Assembly (NCBI RefSeq): GCF_014196055.1
Contig: NZ_JACICY010000001.1
Span: forward strand, 62,001 to 126,000
Length of the DNA: 64,000 bases
DNA from: Novosphingobium hassiacum
GTDB taxonomy: Bacteria; Pseudomonadota; Alphaproteobacteria; Sphingomonadales; Sphingomonadaceae
Direction of reading: 5' to 3'
The translations under genes and the position numbers were made by a program. The notes beneath the pieces are model-generated. The model had not been told where the DNA came from. It was given only the letters and a program-made list of their open reading frames with translations, and searched no databases. Shown here in pieces: positions 26,908 to 36,775 of this stretch (positions are counted from its first letter, which is position 1; each line of letters opens with the position of its first letter).

Positions 26908-27395
26908 AGCGGCTGGCGTCGACTGCGATACTGGCGCTCGCCATGACCGGAACCGCATTCCCGCGAGACAGTCTCGGCGTGTTCAATGCGTGGGGTTCGT
27001 TTCGCGACCCAGCAGTGCCGCGCTGCTACGCCATCGCCATGGCCGGAAAAGTCGCAGGCCGCGCGCAGGAGTTCCAGCCTTATTTCACGGTGGGTTACTG
27101 GCCTTCACGCAGTATTCGGGGTGCGGTGCACGTCCGCCTTGCGCGGCGGCTGGCGGCTGGTTCGAAAGTCATCGTTTCCTTCCCCGAGGCCAATTTCTCG
27201 CTGCAAACGGGACAGGCCGACGCGTGGCCTGCGGATCAGACGACCAATGCAGGTATCGTCGCGCAATTGCGCAGCGCGCGCTCGATGGTGGTGATCGCAC
27301 GCGGCGCCGATGGCCGCAGCTTCCGCGACCGCTATGAACTGGGCGGCGCGGCTTCGGCGATGGACGCTGCGGCGCTGGGCTGCGCGCGGCGGTAG
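26904..27395 (+). CDS. exported protein of unknown function
   Basis: 163 residues. A signal peptide (MKRLASTAILALAMTGTAF, cleavage near AFP-RD) precedes a domain with GVFNAWGSFRDPAVPRCYAI, a likely beta-strand set VGYWPSRSIRGAVHVRLAR and VIVSFPEANFSLQ, and two cysteines (about C44 and C160) that may pair. The style recalls IalB-like (invasion-associated locus B) periplasmic proteins, but I cannot assign it firmly. Coupled to the DUF4169 gene by an ATGA overlap. Confidence 0.75.
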   Translation: MKRLASTAILALAMTGTAFPRDSLGVFNAWGSFRDPAVPRCYAIAMAGKVAGRAQEFQPYFTVGYWPSRSIRGAVHVRLARRLAAGSKVIVSFPEANFSLQTGQADAWPADQTTNAGIVAQLRSARSMVVIARGADGRSFRDRYELGGAASAMDAAALGCARR

Positions 27396-27421
27396 TTCGC
27401 GTCCCCACGTTATCAAAGGCA

Positions 27422-27445
27422 GCCCCTTCCGCATGCAGAAGGGGC
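27422..27445 (+). terminator. hairpin downstream of the exported protein gene
   Basis: An 8-bp inverted repeat (GCCCCTTC / GAAGGGGC) with an 8-nt loop lies 27 bp after the stop codon. It lacks a clear T run on the plus strand, so it may protect the mRNA end rather than terminate. Confidence 0.4.
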
Positions 27446-27474
27446 CGGGGGTGGACCGGAAGCCAGTCGAACAC

Positions 27475-27510
27475 AAAAAAGGGGCGAGCCTCGCGGCCCG
27501 CCCCTCCTTT
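27475..27510 (-). terminator. rho-independent terminator of the outer-membrane protein gene
   Basis: On the minus strand a GC stem (GGGGCG...CGCCCC, 27481-27504) is followed by six T (complement of 27475-27480). It lies 25-55 bp past the barrel gene stop. A T-rich stretch on the other side (CTCCTTT) could make it weakly bidirectional. Confidence 0.8.
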
Positions 27511-27530
27511 AATCAACGCTTTCCGAAAGA

Positions 27531-28202
27531 TCAGAAGCGGACGCCGACGCCAGCCATCACCGAGTGACGATCGGTGTCGATGCTGAAGCGGCTTGAATCC
27601 GGCGTGCTGCCGTTGAAGTCGAATTCGGCATCGCTCAGGTTCGTGTACTTGTACTCGAGCTTCACGAACGCGTTCGAACCCATCTTCTGCTCGACGCCGG
27701 CACCAACGCGGTAGCCGTCGGTGTCGAGACGCTGGCGCAAGTTGGTCGTGCCGTCAGTGCCCTGCAGGTTGAAGCGGGCGTTGCTGTAGCCACCCTTCAC
27801 GTAGACCATCGTGGCAGGCGACATCGCGTAGCCGACGCGGCCACCGAAGTAGTACTGGCGACCGGCATCGACGCGACCAAGGTTGAACACGGTCGGCTGG
27901 TCGTTGTTGTAGTCGCGCTTGGCGCTGCTGTCGGTGATTTCGGCTTCTGCGCCGACAACCAGGTTCGTGCCGAGTGGAACGTCATAGCCAACCGCACCGC
28001 CGAATTCGACACCGTCGATCGACTGCTTCAGGTCACGGCTGTTGTCGACGTCTTCGCTGCTGCCCGAGCGGATGTGGTCATAGCCCACCAGCGCCTCAGC
28101 ATGGAAGCCGCCGAAGGCTTCTGCCGGGGTGGCGTCCTGCGCGAAGGCAGGGACTGCGGTCAGCGCGGTACCGGCGGCGAGAATTGCGCAAATCTTTTTC
28201 AT
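27531..28202 (-). CDS. outer-membrane beta-barrel protein (OmpA/Omp25-like porin family)
   Basis: 223 residues from the ATG at 28202 (MKKICAILAAGTALTAVPAFAQ signal peptide with AFA-QD cleavage). Eight-strand barrel pattern with alternating aromatic and polar residues (GGFHAEALVGYDHIRSG, VEFGGAVGYDVPLG, QYYFGGRVGYAM, VYVKGGYSNARF, FVKLEYKYTNLSD) and a terminal Phe in VMAGVGVRF. Surface loops are acidic. Small barrels of this type are abundant structural or immune-exposed proteins in Alphaproteobacteria. It is monocistronic and divergent from rlmN. Confidence 0.9.
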   Translation of the reverse strand: MKKICAILAAGTALTAVPAFAQDATPAEAFGGFHAEALVGYDHIRSGSSEDVDNSRDLKQSIDGVEFGGAVGYDVPLGTNLVVGAEAEITDSSAKRDYNNDQPTVFNLGRVDAGRQYYFGGRVGYAMSPATMVYVKGGYSNARFNLQGTDGTTNLRQRLDTDGYRVGAGVEQKMGSNAFVKLEYKYTNLSDAEFDFNGSTPDSSRFSIDTDRHSVMAGVGVRF

Positions 28203-28445
28203 GTCAAACTCCATTCAGTCGTAAGCTGCCTTCGTCTTGTGCGATGCAACCCGGCAGTGGTTCTCCAAATGAGTGAACAGCGGTCCGGTTTCATGAACCT
28301 CAGACAACAAAAAACCGTGATAAATCTGCCACACGCTTGATCACGTGCGGGGCGCCCATTGAACAGGGGCGACGACAGACGAATGCGAAGCGGGGGATTC
28401 CTCCCGCATTTGCGCACAGGACGTCAAAGGACTATATGGCGGCCC

Positions 28446-29786
28446 ATGCACCCAGTCACCGACATCACGCCTATGGCCATTCCGGGCCTTGTAGATCCTG
28501 TTCCCGTTCCCCGCGAAATCACGCCGCGGGCTGACGGCCGGATCGATCTGACCGGGCTGCCGCGCAAACAGATCGCAGATATCCTGGCGGACGCAGGCCT
28601 CGATGCCAAGGCCGCCAAGCTGCGCGCCAAGCAGGTCTATCACTGGGTCTATCATCGCGGCCTTACCGACTTCGACGCGATGACCGACATCGCCAAAACC
28701 ATGCGCCCGTGGCTTGCGGAACGCTTTGTCATAGGGCGGCCAGAGATCGTCGAAGCACAGGTTTCGACCGACGGTACGCGCAAGTGGCTGCTGCGCACGG
28801 CAGACGGCCACGATTTCGAGATGGTGTTCATCCCCGATGCGGACCGCGGCACGCTGTGCGTGTCGAGCCAGGTCGGCTGCACGCTGAACTGCCGGTTCTG
28901 CCACACCGGCACGATGCGGCTGGTGCGAAACCTGACGCCGGGCGAGATCGTCGGCCAGGTCATGCTCGCGCGCGACGATCTGGGCGAGTGGCCCAAGGCC
29001 GCTGGCACCAACAACGCCCTCCTTCCCCGCGAAGGCGGGGACCTCGGGCCATTGCGCGGTTCTCCTGAGGCCCCCGCCTCCGCGGGGGAGCAGTGGGATG
29101 ATGGCGACGATGACGACGGCCTCTACACCCCCGACGGGCGGCTGCTGACCAACATCGTGATGATGGGCATGGGCGAGCCGTTGTACAATTTCGATAACGT
29201 GCGCGATGCGCTCAAGCTGGTGATGGACGGCGATGGTCTCGCTCTGTCCAAGCGGCGGATCACGTTGTCGACCAGCGGCGTAGTGCCGATGATGGCCCGC
29301 GCGGGCGCGGAAATCGGTGTGAACCTGGCCGTCTCGCTTCACGCGGTGACCAAGGAAGTGCGCGACGAGATCGTGCCGATCAACCGCAAATACGGCATCG
29401 AGGAATTGCTCCAGGCCTGTGCAGACTATCCCGGCGCGTCCAACGCGCGGCGCATCACCTTCGAATATGTCATGCTCAAGGACAAGAACGACAGTGACGC
29501 CGACGCGCGCGAGCTGATCCGCCTGATCAAGCAGTACAAGCTTCCGGCCAAGGTCAACCTGATCCCGTTCAATCCGTGGGAGGGTGCGGCTTACGAATGC
29601 TCGACGCCGGAACGGATCAAGCGCTTTGCCGAGATCGTATTTGCCGCAGGTATCTCAGCTCCCGTCCGCACCCCGCGCGGTCGCGATATCGACGCGGCTT
29701 GCGGTCAGTTGAAGACATCCGCCGAGAAGAAATCGCGCGCCGAACTCGACCGTCTGGCCGAAGAAAAGCAGGCCGCGCTGGGCTGA
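28446..29786 (+). CDS. rlmN: dual-specificity 23S rRNA/tRNA m2A methyltransferase RlmN
   Basis: 446 residues from the ATG at 28446. Radical SAM enzyme: CTLNCRFC cluster ligands (C-x3-C-x2-C), an upstream Cys in [18 protein letters not shown], and the catalytic Cys near the end (DIDAACGQL). It methylates C2 of A2503 in 23S rRNA and A37 of some tRNAs, tuning accuracy. Between EWPKA and DGLYTPDGR the protein has an extra stretch of about 25 residues coded by a palindromic repeat (29019-29093). The frame stays open and all catalytic motifs are present, so the enzyme is probably still active with a surface loop. Confidence 0.95.
   Translation: MHPVTDITPMAIPGLVDPVPVPREITPRADGRIDLTGLPRKQIADILADAGLDAKAAKLRAKQVYHWVYHRGLTDFDAMTDIAKTMRPWLAERFVIGRPEIVEAQVSTDGTRKWLLRTADGHDFEMVFIPDADRGTLCVSSQVGCTLNCRFCHTGTMRLVRNLTPGEIVGQVMLARDDLGEWPKAAGTNNALLPREGGDLGPLRGSPEAPASAGEQWDDGDDDDGLYTPDGRLLTNIVMMGMGEPLYNFDNVRDALKLVMDGDGLALSKRRITLSTSGVVPMMARAGAEIGVNLAVSLHAVTKEVRDEIVPINRKYGIEELLQACADYPGASNARRITFEYVMLKDKNDSDADARELIRLIKQYKLPAKVNLIPFNPWEGAAYECSTPERIKRFAEIVFAAGISAPVRTPRGRDIDAACGQLKTSAEKKSRAELDRLAEEKQAALG
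29019..29093. repeat. palindromic repeat inserted in the rlmN coding sequence
   Basis: A pair of 30-bp arms (29019-29048 and 29064-29093) are inverted copies: CTCCTTCCCCGCGAAGGCGG... against ...CCGCCTCCGCGGGGGAGCAG, about 24 of 30 positions matching. The core, CCCCGCGAAGGCGGGG, is the kind of GC palindrome scattered between sphingomonad genes. Its 75 bp equal 25 codons, so the reading frame is preserved. Confidence 0.75.
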
Positions 29787-32480
29787 TCAGCCAACCTTGC
29801 GCTGGACGATCATGTCATTGTCGCTCGAAGGCTGACGACTCGTCACTGCCGCTATCCGGCCACCTTCGTCAAGCCGCAGCGGCAGCGAGAATTCAACGCC
29901 CATGCGGTCGTCGTTCGACCAACGGCAGGTCGCCGTCACCACCAGTGTGTCGGCCAGCTGCACACGGAAGATCGTACCTGCGGGCACGTTCCACAGCCCC
30001 TCGATCAGCGCGCCGGTCTGGCTGATGTTGCGGATCATCGCGTTGTAGTTGTGTCCGCCGTGGTCAAGCAGGACCTTGCGCAGCATCGACTGGCGCGCCG
30101 CGCGCGACGAACGTGGGCCTTGTGCAATTGCCATGAGCCCCGTCGAAAGCCGCGCGCTGGCATTCATCGACGACAGCGGCCGTTCGTAGATATAACCCTG
30201 AACGTGGCTGCACCCGAGCATCCGTACAAGGTCAAGCTCGTCTAGCGTTTCGACGCCTTCTGCGGTCGTCTCCATGCCCAGCGCTTCGGCAAGACTGACG
30301 ATCGAGGCGATGATCGCGCCGTTGCGGCTGCCGGGCTGGGTCGCCCCGCGGACGAACGACTGGTCGATCTTGATCTTGTCGAACGGCGCGGTCCGCAAAT
30401 AGCCGAGCGAGGAATAGCCAGTGCCGAAATCGTCCAGCGCCAGCCTGACCCCGATGGCCTTGAGCGACTTGAACATCTGGTCGGTGCCCTCATCGTCGTT
30501 GAGGAACACGCTTTCGGTAATCTCAAGTTCCAGCCGCTCCGCCGCAACTTGCGCACTCGCCAGCGCGCTGGTGACGATAGCGGGCAGTGACGGGTTGGCG
30601 AACTGCAGCGGCGATACGTTGACCGCGACACGCACATTCTCAGGCCAGCGTGCCAGGTCCTGACACGCGGTCCGCAGCGCCCATTCACCGATTGGCGCGA
30701 TCAACCCGGTATCCTCGGCAACCGGAATGAACCGTGACGGGCTGATCCAGCCCTGTTCCGGGTGGTTCCAGCGCAGCAGCGCTTCGAACCCGGTGATCTT
30801 CTCGGTCGAGGTCTGCACGACCGGCTGGTAATAGAGCTCGAGCCCGCCATTGGTCACGGCATCGCGCAGGTCTTCCTCCATCTTGCGGCGCTCTTCGGCA
30901 TCGCTGTGGAGATCGGCAGCATAGAAATGATAGCGCCCGCGCCCGCCGTCCTTGGCTGCGTAAAGTGCAAGGTCGGCGTTGCGGATCAGAGCTTCGCTGG
31001 TCATGCCGTCGTCAGGCGCGATCGCGATGCCGATCGAGGCACCGATCATCACCCGGCTGCCTTCTATCGAGTACGGCTGCGACAGGCTCTCGATCACGCG
31101 TGCGGCAAGGTGGCCAAGCTGCTCACGCTCGATCTTGCCGGGCAGGATCATCTGGAATTCATCGCCTCCCAGACGCCCGACGCGGCCCATCTTGCCGACC
31201 ACGCGCTCCAGCCGCTGCGCCACGTGCTTGAGCAGCGCGTCGCCCGCAGGGTGGCCGAGCGTATCGTTGACCTGCTTGAAGCGGTCGAGATCGAGCAGAA
31301 ATACCGCGCAGGCGCGATGGTGCACTTGCGGCGCCAGCAGGATCTTCTCCAGCGTCTGCGACATGCGGAAGCGGTTGGACAGACCGGTCAGCGAATCGAA
31401 ATGCGCCAACCGCGAGGCATGCTCCTGCGAGCGGCGCTTCTCGGTAAGGTCGGTGCCCGAGCCGCGAAATCCGGTGAAGTTGTTGAAGGTATCGTAAGTC
31501 GGGCGGCCGGTGATCGACCACCAGCGTTCCTCGTCGCTGGCGGCCGCGCGTACCGCGAGCTCGCCGAAACTCGATCGCGCCGACAAATGGAAAGCCAGAG
31601 TCCGCTCGCCTTCGCCGGCCTGCTCGGACAGGTTGAACAGTTCGGAGAACGGCCGCCCGATCAGTTCCTCGACCTTGCGGCCGATGGTTTCTGCCACAGG
31701 TCGCGAAAGGTACGTCAGCTGGCCACGGCGGTCGGTTTCCCAGAACCAGCCCTGCCCGGTCTCTTCATAGTCAGACAGGATCTCCTGCGCACGGGTCTGC
31801 GCGCGCTGGTCGATCTGCGCCTTTTCGCGCACAAACAGATCGATCCGCCTCTGGCGCAAATAGGCAGCGAGCGCGATGACAGCCCCGAGCAGTAGCGCAA
31901 CATACCCGCCCATCTGGCTGGTCACGCAGGTAATGCCTGCCCATACCGACACTTGCGCAGCCAGGACGCCGATCAGCCGTCCGGACTGGATGACCGTCGC
32001 GAGCAAGGAAATCGTCGCGACGACTGCGATGCAGACGAACCAGCCGATCGCGCCCGATTCGCCGAAGAAACCGATGGCCGATCCGAACAGGAACATCGGC
32101 ATTGCCACCGAAAAGCCCATCAGCGCCATGCGCTTGCCGGTATCTAGGCTATGCGCACGCTCGTAGCGTAGCGCGTGGCTCGACAGGTGCGCGCCACCTG
32201 CCGCTATCAAGCCCAACAGGGTTGGCAGAAGCGGCGGTAATGCCAGATTGAGAATGCCCGGCAGGATCGCGGTCACTGCCATGACAATGGCGATTTTCGG
32301 CCATTCTGGAGCGATCAGGCAGTTGGCGGGATCACCCCCGAACAGAAAACTCGCGCCTGCTTCCGGCGTGACCGGCGCCGCTGTCTTGTCGCGCCGCCGG
32401 GTGCGCGCGTAATCGCCCCCGGTTTTTCCGGTACTTGCTTGCAGTGACGGTAGGTCTGGAGACATGTCAGCGTCTTGCAC
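29787..32480 (-). CDS. membrane PAS-GGDEF-EAL-PilZ c-di-GMP protein
   Basis: 897 residues. A cytoplasmic tail is followed by about five membrane helices (61-208), a PAS domain (about 240-350: GQGWFWETDRRGQLTYLS), GGDEF (about 357-515, RLGGDEF at 438-442), EAL (about 530-775: EALLRW, ELEITES, DDFGTGYSS, KIDQSF) and a C-terminal PilZ domain (about 800-880: NISQTGALIEG, MGVEFSLPL). The RxxD inhibitory site before GGDEF is missing (GKMG). The protein can in principle make, break and sense c-di-GMP. The same layout, without the membrane part, is seen at 46428-48587. The Met at 32465 is an alternative start. Confidence 0.92.
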   Translation of the reverse strand: MQDADMSPDLPSLQASTGKTGGDYARTRRRDKTAAPVTPEAGASFLFGGDPANCLIAPEWPKIAIVMAVTAILPGILNLALPPLLPTLLGLIAAGGAHLSSHALRYERAHSLDTGKRMALMGFSVAMPMFLFGSAIGFFGESGAIGWFVCIAVVATISLLATVIQSGRLIGVLAAQVSVWAGITCVTSQMGGYVALLLGAVIALAAYLRQRRIDLFVREKAQIDQRAQTRAQEILSDYEETGQGWFWETDRRGQLTYLSRPVAETIGRKVEELIGRPFSELFNLSEQAGEGERTLAFHLSARSSFGELAVRAAASDEERWWSITGRPTYDTFNNFTGFRGSGTDLTEKRRSQEHASRLAHFDSLTGLSNRFRMSQTLEKILLAPQVHHRACAVFLLDLDRFKQVNDTLGHPAGDALLKHVAQRLERVVGKMGRVGRLGGDEFQMILPGKIEREQLGHLAARVIESLSQPYSIEGSRVMIGASIGIAIAPDDGMTSEALIRNADLALYAAKDGGRGRYHFYAADLHSDAEERRKMEEDLRDAVTNGGLELYYQPVVQTSTEKITGFEALLRWNHPEQGWISPSRFIPVAEDTGLIAPIGEWALRTACQDLARWPENVRVAVNVSPLQFANPSLPAIVTSALASAQVAAERLELEITESVFLNDDEGTDQMFKSLKAIGVRLALDDFGTGYSSLGYLRTAPFDKIKIDQSFVRGATQPGSRNGAIIASIVSLAEALGMETTAEGVETLDELDLVRMLGCSHVQGYIYERPLSSMNASARLSTGLMAIAQGPRSSRAARQSMLRKVLLDHGGHNYNAMIRNISQTGALIEGLWNVPAGTIFRVQLADTLVVTATCRWSNDDRMGVEFSLPLRLDEGGRIAAVTSRQPSSDNDMIVQRKVG

Positions 32481-32577
32481 CCGCGGACTTTGAAAAAGCG
32501 TTAATCAAGCATCCAATCAGGTGCTTTTGCTGCGGGTGCGAAGGTGGTAGGCCGTCGGGCATGGATACACAAACGCA

Positions 32578-33387
32578 GTGACCTCGACGGCAGAACAGCA
32601 GACGATCGGCGTCGCAGGACGGCGGCTGCATGTAGCCCGCTGGAACAGAGGCGCTTCAGCCCGGCGACCGCTGGTGATGCTTAATGGCATCGGCCTCAAT
32701 CTCGAGCTGCTCGCGCCGATTGCGCGCGCGCTGTCCGATCGTGAGGTCATCTGTTTCGACATGCCTGGCATCGGCCGCTCGCCCGATCCGATCGTGCCTT
32801 ACACGATCTCATCCATGGCACTGACCATGGCCACGCTGCTCGACAAGCTGGAGATCGATCAGGTCGATATCCTGGGTATCAGTTGGGGCGGTGCGCTTGC
32901 CCAGCAGTTTGCCTTCCAGCACAAGGCCCGCACCGGGCGGCTGGTGCTGGCCTCGACCACGGCCGGCACCGCGATGATGCCCGGCGACGCTTCCATGCTG
33001 GCCCATCTGGCCGATCCGCGCGAATACACGGTGGAGCGCAGCTTCAGGCGCAACCTGGCGTCGATCTACAATGGCGGTGGCAGTGACCGGGTTTCGCTCA
33101 ACGCCGCCACCGCGCCCTCACCGCTCGGTTTTACCTATCAGCTCGCCGCGTTCACGACCTGGACCAGCCTGCCGTTTCTCCCGTTGCTCTCAATGCCGGT
33201 GCTGGTCATGGCCGATGATGAGGACCAGATGATCCCACCGTCGAACGCACAGTTCCTGCACAACGCGATCCCTGGCAGCCGGCTGGAAATGTTCCATGGC
33301 GGCGGGCACTTGTTCATGTTTTCGCAGAAGGACCGCTTCATCGACAAGCTGCGCGCGTTCCTCGACGAGGATGCGTCCGGCGCTTGA
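32578..33387 (+). CDS. alpha/beta hydrolase, intracellular PHA depolymerase-like
   Basis: 269 residues from a GTG. Serine hydrolase triad: nucleophile S102 in GISWGGALAQQFA, Asp in MADDEDQMIP and His in GGGHLFMF. The block NGIGLNLELLAPIARAL followed by ICFDMPGIGRSPDP is characteristic of poly(3-hydroxyalkanoate) depolymerases (PhaZ type), which release hydroxyacids from storage granules. Other alpha/beta hydrolases of this clade cannot be fully excluded, and no PHA synthase gene is in the window. It diverges from the 29787-32480 gene. Confidence 0.75.
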   Translation: MTSTAEQQTIGVAGRRLHVARWNRGASARRPLVMLNGIGLNLELLAPIARALSDREVICFDMPGIGRSPDPIVPYTISSMALTMATLLDKLEIDQVDILGISWGGALAQQFAFQHKARTGRLVLASTTAGTAMMPGDASMLAHLADPREYTVERSFRRNLASIYNGGGSDRVSLNAATAPSPLGFTYQLAAFTTWTSLPFLPLLSMPVLVMADDEDQMIPPSNAQFLHNAIPGSRLEMFHGGGHLFMFSQKDRFIDKLRAFLDEDASGA

Positions 33388-33477
33388 GTCCTCCGCGGTT
33401 TCCGCGCTTTCCTTTTGACCGGCTTGCGATAGCATCACACTCAAGATTCGGTCCATAAAGCGGCGGCGGGAGAGAGA

Positions 33478-34782
33478 ATGCGGCACATCGCGATCATCGG
33501 TTCGGGTCCGGCTGGATACTATACCGCCGAAGCCGCCCAAAAGCTGTGGGGCGATGATGTTCGGGTCGATATTTTCGACATGCTGCCGGTGCCTTATGGC
33601 CTGATCCGCACCGGCGTCGCGCCCGATCACCAGTCAATCAAGGGCGTCTCGCGCCGCTACGAACAGACAGCCCTGTCCGAAAACGTACGCTTCGTCGGCA
33701 ACGTCAAGATCGGGCAGGACGTCTCGGTCGAGGAACTGCAGGACCTCTATGACGCTGTCGTGCTGGCGACCGGCGCCCCACGCGACCGTCCGCTCGGCAT
33801 CCCCGGCGATCACCTTGGCAATGTGCAGGGTAGTGCAGCGTTCGTCGGCTGGTACAATGGCCATCCCGAATTCGCTGTGCTCGATCCTGACCTGTCCGGT
33901 CACACCGCAGTCGTCATCGGCATGGGCAACGTCGCGCTCGACGTCACCCGCATCCTGTCGAAAACGCGCGAGGAATTTGCCGGCAGCGACATCGTCGGCC
34001 ACGCGCTCGAACGGCTGATGGCCTCGAAAATCCGCCGCATCATCGTGCTCGGTCGCCGCGGACCGCACCAGATCATGATGACACCCAAGGAACTGGGCGA
34101 ACTCGGCCATCTCCAGCGCGCTGCGCCATGGGTCGATCCGCGCGACCTGCCTGAACTGGGCGAGGATGCCCTCCTCGAACCCGGAATCCGCAAGTCGGTC
34201 ACGCACTTGCGCTCGTTCGCCGCCATCCCCGAAAGCCACCGCGCCGATCTTCCGCTCGAGGTAGAGTTCGACTTCTTCGCCAGCCCTCGCGCGCTTCTCG
34301 GCGAAGGCAAGGTCGAGGCGATCGAGGTCGAGCGCACCCGCATCGAAGCGGGCCGCGCCGTCGGTACGGGCGAATTCTACGAGATCCCCGCCAGCCTTGT
34401 CGTCTCCTGCATCGGCTATCAGACCACGCCGATCCCGGGCGTCCCGTTCGACGAGCGAGCTGGCCGCTTCGCCAACGACGCCGGCCGGATCCTGCCGGGC
34501 CTCTACTGCGTCGGCTGGGCGCGGCGCGGACCTTCGGGCACAATCGGCACCAACCGCCCCGATGGCTTCGCGATCGTCGAGACGATTGCCAAAGACGTTG
34601 GCGGTGGCGCGGGCAAACAGGGCCGCGCCGGGTTCGATGCGCTGGCACAGCAACGCTCGCTCAACGTCGTCACCTTCCGCGACTGGAAGCGGATTGAGGA
34701 AGCCGAGGCCGCCCGCGCCCGCGATGGCGCGCCACGCGAGAAATTCGTCGATATCGCCGAAATGATCCGCGCGCGCGATTAG
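33478..34782 (+). CDS. ferredoxin/adrenodoxin--NADP+ reductase-like flavoprotein
   Basis: 434 residues; the ATG follows GGAGAGAGA. FAD-binding GSGPAGYYTAEA at the front, LPVPYGLIRTGVAPDH (typical of adrenodoxin reductase/FprA), an NADPH site VVIGMGNVALDVTRIL, LGRRGPHQ, and GTNRPDGFAIVE near the C-terminus. The family length (about 430-460) fits. It passes electrons from NADPH to a ferredoxin serving P450 or other oxygenases, which are frequent in sphingomonads. No ferredoxin gene is adjacent. Confidence 0.9.
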   Translation: MRHIAIIGSGPAGYYTAEAAQKLWGDDVRVDIFDMLPVPYGLIRTGVAPDHQSIKGVSRRYEQTALSENVRFVGNVKIGQDVSVEELQDLYDAVVLATGAPRDRPLGIPGDHLGNVQGSAAFVGWYNGHPEFAVLDPDLSGHTAVVIGMGNVALDVTRILSKTREEFAGSDIVGHALERLMASKIRRIIVLGRRGPHQIMMTPKELGELGHLQRAAPWVDPRDLPELGEDALLEPGIRKSVTHLRSFAAIPESHRADLPLEVEFDFFASPRALLGEGKVEAIEVERTRIEAGRAVGTGEFYEIPASLVVSCIGYQTTPIPGVPFDERAGRFANDAGRILPGLYCVGWARRGPSGTIGTNRPDGFAIVETIAKDVGGGAGKQGRAGFDALAQQRSLNVVTFRDWKRIEEAEAARARDGAPREKFVDIAEMIRARD

Positions 34783-34884
34783 CATCACAAGCGATTGACC
34801 GCGCGGCAGCGCTCTGACTTAATCGCACGATTAACACGACGGACGGCCCGCTGAGTCGATCCGCGCGAGGAGAAGGAGCGCCCG

Positions 34885-36633
34885 ATGCCAGCCTACGACC
34901 TGATCATTCGCAACGGCACGATCGTCGACGGAACCGGAGCACCACGCTTCGTCGGCGATATCGCCGTGAGGAACGGATTGATTGCCGCCGTCGGCACGGT
35001 GCGCGGTGACGCCACCGACGAGATCGACGCGACTGGCAGGATCGTCGCGCCCGGCTGGGTCGACATCCACACGCATTACGATGGTCAGGCGACATGGGAC
35101 CCGGAAATGGCCCCGTCGGCATGGCATGGCGTAACCACCGTGGTCATGGGCAACTGCGGCGTCGGCTTCGCGCCCGCCGCGCCCAACCGTCATGACTGGC
35201 TGATCGGCCTGATGGAAGGCGTCGAGGATATCCCCGGCACCGCGCTGGCCGAAGGCATGACGTGGGACTGGGAAACCTTCCCCCAATATCTCGACGCGCT
35301 CGAAAAGATGCCGCGCACGGTCGATGTCGGCACGCACGTGCCCCACGGCGCCGTCCGCGCCTATGTCTTGGGCGAGCGTGAGAAGCCGGGCGCGTTGCCG
35401 ACTACCGACGACATCCGCAAGATGGCCGACATCGTCGAGGAGGGGGTACGTGCGGGCGCACTTGGGTTCTCGACCAGTCGTACCGTCATCCACAAATCGG
35501 TCGACGGCGAAGTCGTCCCCGGCACATCGGCAACGCCTGAAGAACTGATCGAGATCGGCCGCGCGATGGGCCGCGTCGGTCATGGCGTGTTCGAGATTGC
35601 GTCAGACATGAAGCGCGAATGGAACGAATTCGGCTGGATGGGCGCGTTGAGCCGCGAAACCGGCCTTCCCGTAACCTTTGCCGCGCTCCAGTCGATCGCC
35701 AAGGAGCTCCCGCTCGACGAACAGATCTCCGAAATGCGCCGCCAGAACGCGCAAGGGGCCAACATCGTCGCGCAGATCGCGCTGCGCGGCAACGGCGTGA
35801 TCATGGCATGGCGCGGCACGATCCACCCCTTCCGCTTTCGCCCGAGCTATGTCGCGATTGCCGATCTGCCATGGGACGAACAGCTCGCCCGGCTTAAAGA
35901 CCCCGCCGTCCGTGCCAGCATCTTGGCCGAAACCAACGCCTATCCTGAAAGCGACATCATCGGGCTGTTAATGATGATCGGACAGGGCTGGCACAATCAG
36001 TTCGTGATGGACGATGACTTCGATTACGAACCGCAGCCGCAAGCCAGCATCCTTGCCCGGGCAAAGGCAGCTGGCGTCGCTCCCGATGCCTATGCCTATG
36101 ACAAGCTGATGGAAAATGACGGCGATGGGTTCCTCTATCTGCCGATCCTCAACTACGCCGATGGCAATCTCGATTTTCTCGAGGCGTTGCAGGGTGCCGA
36201 CGACACGGTCAATTCGCTGTCCGATGGCGGCGCGCATTGCGGCACGATCTGCGATGCCGCCAGTCCCACCTTCATGCTCGAACACTGGGTCCGCGACCGC
36301 CGTCGCGGGGGCCGCATCAGCCTCGAGCAGGCGGTGAAGCGGCAGGCGCACGATACGGCGCGGCTCTACGGCCTCGACGATCGCGGCGTGATCGCGCCGG
36401 GCTACCTCGCCGATCTCAACGTGATCGACTTCGACAACGTGCGCCTGCTGAAGCCATGGCTGGCGTTCGACCTGCCAGCAGGCGGCAAGCGCCTATTGCA
36501 GAAGGCCGAAGGCTACGACCTGACAATCAAGGGCGGCAAGGTGACTTTCCGCATGGGCACATGGACCGGCGAAACCCCCGGTGGCCTGATCCGGGGCCCG
36601 CAACGCGCCGACCTGCAGGAGGCTGCCGAATAA
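34885..36633 (+). CDS. amidohydrolase of the N-acyl-D-amino-acid deacylase family
   Basis: 582 residues. Metal ligands [13 protein letters not shown], then NCGVGFAP (family Cys), and the Asp of [26 protein letters not shown] closes the barrel. The length and motifs match the D-aminoacylase/dihydroorotase-like group common in Alphaproteobacteria. It would remove an acyl group from N-acyl-D-amino acids or related amides in the cytosol; the true substrate is not certain. A GGAGAAGGAG site precedes the ATG. Confidence 0.85.
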   Translation: MPAYDLIIRNGTIVDGTGAPRFVGDIAVRNGLIAAVGTVRGDATDEIDATGRIVAPGWVDIHTHYDGQATWDPEMAPSAWHGVTTVVMGNCGVGFAPAAPNRHDWLIGLMEGVEDIPGTALAEGMTWDWETFPQYLDALEKMPRTVDVGTHVPHGAVRAYVLGEREKPGALPTTDDIRKMADIVEEGVRAGALGFSTSRTVIHKSVDGEVVPGTSATPEELIEIGRAMGRVGHGVFEIASDMKREWNEFGWMGALSRETGLPVTFAALQSIAKELPLDEQISEMRRQNAQGANIVAQIALRGNGVIMAWRGTIHPFRFRPSYVAIADLPWDEQLARLKDPAVRASILAETNAYPESDIIGLLMMIGQGWHNQFVMDDDFDYEPQPQASILARAKAAGVAPDAYAYDKLMENDGDGFLYLPILNYADGNLDFLEALQGADDTVNSLSDGGAHCGTICDAASPTFMLEHWVRDRRRGGRISLEQAVKRQAHDTARLYGLDDRGVIAPGYLADLNVIDFDNVRLLKPWLAFDLPAGGKRLLQKAEGYDLTIKGGKVTFRMGTWTGETPGGLIRGPQRADLQEAAE

Positions 36634-36775
36634 TGACGATCAAGGCCATCCGCGTTTGCGCGTCGGCATTGCTCGATGCGTAACATGCTGACCGGTTTCC
36701 CGACTTCAGCGATCGCTACCCCGGTGCAATCCCAGCGGCGCGCACTTCGGCAAGATCGTGGTTGATATCTGAAAC

